A stretch of DNA of 34,135 nt from Pseudomonadota bacterium (GTDB lineage Bacteria > Pseudomonadota > Alphaproteobacteria > Acetobacterales > Acetobacteraceae), in NCBI GenBank assembly GCA_021805665.1, contig JAJZEV010000015.1, positions 1-34,135 on the forward strand, given 5' to 3'. This document shows, piece after piece, positions 30,956 to 34,135 of the stretch. The first letter of the stretch is position 1, and each line of letters opens with the position of its first letter. Made by a program: the position numbers and the translations under genes. Under the pieces are notes generated by a model. It did not search any database, was not told where the DNA came from, and saw nothing but the letters and a program-made list of their open reading frames with translations.

Positions 30956-31486
30956 TTACCGGACCCTGGCGTAACTGAAACAGTCGCGGGGTTCCTTGCC
31001 CATGCCGGGGTGGATCAGGTAGCGGCGGAGCAATCCCTCGCGGACCAGTCCGGCCTTTTCCATCACCCGGGCGGAGCCGATGTTGTCCACGTCGCAGACC
31101 GCGCCGATGCGGTAGATCGAGGGCTGCGAGAGTCCCCACTGGACAACCTCGGTCAGGGCTTCCGTCATCAGACCCTTGCCCCACCAGGCGCGGGCCAGGA
31201 CATAGCCGAATTCCAGCCGGTGCTTGTCGGGTTGGCGCAGGTCCAGGCCGCCGCGGATCGCGCTGTCCTTGCGGCCTTGCAGCACATAGGTGCGGGCGCG
31301 ATGCGGCGGGGTTTCCAGGCAGCTTCGGATATAGGCTTCTATATCCCGGCGGGTCATGTTCGGGCGCCAGATCAGGAACTGTGTGATTTCCGGATTCCGC
31401 GCATAGGCGGCGAAGATCTGCGCGGCGTCCGTCATGGCGATCGGGCGCAGGAACAGCCTCTCGGTGCGGAAGGACTCGGGCAGCAT
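30956..31486 (-). CDS. GNAT family N-acetyltransferase (RimJ/RimL type)
   Basis: FRTERLFLRPIAMTDAAQIFAAYARNPEITQFL...GYVLARAWWGKGLMTEAL...IYRIGAVCDVDNIGSARVMEKAGL. Confidence 0.88.
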   Translation of the reverse strand: MLPESFRTERLFLRPIAMTDAAQIFAAYARNPEITQFLIWRPNMTRRDIEAYIRSCLETPPHRARTYVLQGRKDSAIRGGLDLRQPDKHRLEFGYVLARAWWGKGLMTEALTEVVQWGLSQPSIYRIGAVCDVDNIGSARVMEKAGLVREGLLRRYLIHPGMGKEPRDCFSYARVR

Positions 31487-31661
31487 CCCGCGCCTATGGC
31501 CTGAATCGATGCCGGTATAAAGTCTTTCGTGCCGATCGGACGTTTCGACCGCCAAGTCCCGGTCGGGACACGGCCGCGTTGGCCGCCGCTCGGCGCTGCG
31601 TTTGCGCCGCCGGCCGGGGCTTCACCGATGCCGCGAATGACGCGGTCAGGCCTCGGCAGGC

Positions 31662-31832
31662 CTACCGGTACGGCCGCGCCAGTGCGGCGGTCGAACGGGA
31701 TTGGCCGGCGATCCCCTGGAGCGTTTCGGTGATATTGCGCACGATCGCCGCGCCGTATGCCGCTGTCGCCAGGATCAGGCAGATCCAGACGAGACCCCCC
31801 ACTATCTCCCGGATATTAGCTTGCCAGCGCAT
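31662..31832 (-). CDS. Putative small single-TM membrane protein
   Basis: 56 aa MRWQANIREIVGGLVWICLILATAAYGAAIVRNITETLQG...; start overlaps the 3' end of the dapA-like gene. Confidence 0.4.
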   Translation of the reverse strand: MRWQANIREIVGGLVWICLILATAAYGAAIVRNITETLQGIAGQSRSTAALARPYR

Positions 31833-32745
31833 AGTTCGGACGCGATGCAATCCGATCGCCCGGCTCCGCGATCCGGGTCAGCAGATGCTTCAGCGTCTCC
31901 GCGGTTGCATTGCTGGCGGGCAGTAGCGGCAACCGCACTTCGTTTTCGGCGAGGTTCAGGATCGCCAGTGCCGCCTTCAGCGGAACCGGATTGGTTTCGG
32001 CAAAAAGGGCATCGTGCAGCGGGGCAAGCATGTCCCGGATCCGTGCGAACAGCGTCATATCGCCCTCATCCCAGGACCGGTGGAGCGCTGCGCACAGCGT
32101 GGGCGTGAGATTGGCGGTGACGGATATGCAGCCATGCCCGCCAGCGGCGCGATAAGCAGCGGCCGTGGAGTCGTCGCCGCTGAGTTGCAGGAAGTCCGGG
32201 CCGCACAGGGCGCGCAGGTGCGGCGGACGGCTCAGATCGGCCGACGCGTCCTTGAGTCCGATGATTAATCCCCGAGCGGAGAGTGTGGCTATGGTTTCGT
32301 CCTTGAGCGCCACGCCGACGCGGCCGGGGACGTCGTATGCAATCAGGGGCAATTTCGATGCCTGTGCCAGCGCGTGGAAATGCGCGATGATCCCCTCCTG
32401 AGAGGGCTTCATGTAAGGTGTTGGCGCGCACAGCAGGGAAGCCGCGCCGCTGGCGGCGGCGACACCAGCCAGTGCAACGGCCGCGTCGGTGGAACTGCCG
32501 CCGCAGCCGGCGATGACTGGAACCCTGGCTCTTGCTGTCGCGACGGCCAGCCGGGTCAGCGAAGCCTGTTCCTCAATGGTCAGTGCCGCGGCCTCGCCCG
32601 TGCTACCGCAAACCACAAGCGCGGTTGTGCCGCATCGGATTTGCCGCTCGCACAGGCGCGCGAAGGCCGCGTGGTCAATGGCGCCATGTTTGAACGGCGT
32701 AGCCAGCGCGGTCATCGACCCCCGCAAAACCAGAGGCGCGCTCAT
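31816..32745 (-). CDS. dapA: 4-hydroxy-tetrahydrodipicolinate synthase / DHDPS superfamily
   Basis: VVCGSTGEAAALT, PLIAYDVPGRVGV, IIGLKDASADL (Schiff-base Lys); start overlaps the upstream stop (ATGA). Confidence 0.75.
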   Translation of the reverse strand: MSAPLVLRGSMTALATPFKHGAIDHAAFARLCERQIRCGTTALVVCGSTGEAAALTIEEQASLTRLAVATARARVPVIAGCGGSSTDAAVALAGVAAASGAASLLCAPTPYMKPSQEGIIAHFHALAQASKLPLIAYDVPGRVGVALKDETIATLSARGLIIGLKDASADLSRPPHLRALCGPDFLQLSGDDSTAAAYRAAGGHGCISVTANLTPTLCAALHRSWDEGDMTLFARIRDMLAPLHDALFAETNPVPLKAALAILNLAENEVRLPLLPASNATAETLKHLLTRIAEPGDRIASRPNYALAS

Positions 32746-33188
32746 GCCACCCTCCACAGGTCGGCGCACAGCAGCACCCGCCCGGCGATCTGGGTCAGAC
32801 GGAGCTTGGTGAAGCCGTTCAGGCGCAATCTGCGTGCCAGCGCGCTTGCGGTTCGGGCGTCGTTCATGCCGACGATCAGGCGGCCGCCGGGCGCGAGAGA
32901 GCGGCGCGCAAGGCGAACCACGGTGGCCATGGCGATAGACGCCAGGCTGGGCATGATGACGACGTCGTAGTTATTCGCGTCGGGCTTGTCGCCGAGGCGA
33001 ATCGCGGTCGCAGCGAGGCAACCTCGCCGCAGCAGGCCGCACAGCAACTCCAGACCATGCTCCGCGACGACCAGGGCATGACTTTCCCGTAATGTCCCAG
33101 CCAGTCGCAAGAGTGGTTCCAGTTGACCGCCATCCTTGCCATCGGCGGCTATTCGCGGTTTTGGCACGGCGTTGGACGTTTGGAGCAT
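32742..33188 (-). CDS. Uncharacterised protein with degenerate methyltransferase-like fold
   Basis: NNYDVVIMP...RSLAPGGRLIVGMNDART resembles the C-terminal part of a class I methyltransferase; no obvious GxGxG SAM motif. Confidence 0.5.
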   Translation of the reverse strand: MLQTSNAVPKPRIAADGKDGGQLEPLLRLAGTLRESHALVVAEHGLELLCGLLRRGCLAATAIRLGDKPDANNYDVVIMPSLASIAMATVVRLARRSLAPGGRLIVGMNDARTASALARRLRLNGFTKLRLTQIAGRVLLCADLWRVA

Positions 33189-33498
33189 CGAAGAATCCTT
33201 ACGGTATATGCCCAAGCCTGGTGGTGGCGTCGGGCTTGGTTGGGCCGGATCGGGACGGAAACACCGATCTGGCACCAAAGGATTCGTCGCTCCGGCATAG
33301 TAATTCGATAGCTGCCGCGGGGCCGGGTTATAGTGATTGGCTGCTATAGCCGCGCGCGGAGTACATCCGCGCGATCAGAGTGCCGGCCTTCGAAAGCGCT
33401 GTCGTGGGCGCCCGCCATTTGCCGGCGAGCGGACCAGTCCACCCACCGGGTTCCATGACAACCCACTGCCACGTTTGGGGAGGAGAGGGATAACGAGT

Positions 33499-34135
33499 CT
33501 ATCCAACCCGAACCTTGGGCAGAACATGCGACCCATAGAAGTCGATCACGCGCGCCTGGTCAGGCTGTCCGGAATGGACATCCACGATCGTCGCCCCACT
33601 TTCGAACAGTTCATGCATCTTCTCGATGTGAACTTCGGGGCTCGTCCCGATTGCCCGGGATTTCAGGACCTCCTCCATTGGGGTTCCGTCCTCGGCCTGC
33701 TTCTGGATTTCCACCGGGCTTGGGACATTGTATAAGTTTTTGAAAGGCTTCGGGCCGAAGCACCGGAATTCTCCGGCCTGTTCGGCGGCTTTCTGGTCTC
33801 CGACAACGACATATTGCTCCACCAGCACGGGCATGTTGGCGGGGTTTTTGCCGGCGGCCAGCGCTTCACCTGAACCCACGCCCGGGAAGACGCGGTTCGG
33901 GTAAAGGTGGCTCATGGTGGCAAAGGCTTCCGCCACCACCGCGGGGTTATAGCGCAATGTGGGGCAGGTGACCGTCGTGCCCATCCAGCCATGGGTCTAG
34001 GCACCGAGCGCACCCATGGTGACCCGGGCTTGTTCGCAGTGGCCTTCGTTGTCCTGCCAGGGCTGTAGATGGTCGCTGGTGGACAGCACGTCAAAGCCGG
34101 CGTGCGAGACGCCAGCGTGCCCAGCTTGACCAACT
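33499..34135 (-). pseudogene. Degraded F420-dependent (FGD-like, LLM class) dehydrogenase, truncated by window end
   Basis: One frame reads ...[99 protein letters not shown]...[28 protein letters not shown] at 33997-33999 and a jump from GSGEAL to AAGKNP. Confidence 0.85.

Noticed and set aside
31648-31663. AGGCCT-CGGC-AGGCCT hairpin at the end of the small TM ORF
   Set aside because: Short 6-bp stem in GC-rich DNA without a T-tract; too weak to call a terminator
33189-33498. Possible tRNA or small gene before the pseudogene
   Set aside because: No cloverleaf or T-loop pattern recognised and no convincing ORF

Overview
The window reads as a high-GC alphaproteobacterial chromosome segment; a Rhodospirillales/Acetobacteraceae-like source is a guess from gene content. 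Most of it is ordinary chromosomal genes: cupin, GST, intracellular PHB depolymerase (phaZ), aldo/keto reductase, animal-type haem peroxidase, MBL hydrolase, OsmC, molybdopterin oxidoreductase, alpha-E/ATP-grasp pair, thyX, kup, mutL, pgi, tkt, ftsK, GNAT and dapA-like. I saw no CRISPR array, rRNA, tRNA or transposase. The best candidate for something under-described is a five-gene minus-strand CUT2-type ABC importer operon (15216-22147). One permease in it is fused in frame to a C-terminal strictosidine-synthase/SMP-30-like beta-propeller. That fusion gene overlaps a second, stand-alone propeller paralogue that seems to have lost several ligand-type residues, and the paralogue in turn overlaps the ATPase gene. 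At the right edge is a decaying F420-dependent dehydrogenase-like pseudogene, with an in-frame TAG and an apparent internal deletion of roughly 100 codons. Other points of interest are a small overlapping gene cluster around dapA, several strong hairpins, and an AT-rich, rare-codon patch at the 5' end of the MBL hydrolase gene. All family calls come from reading motifs; no database search was run.
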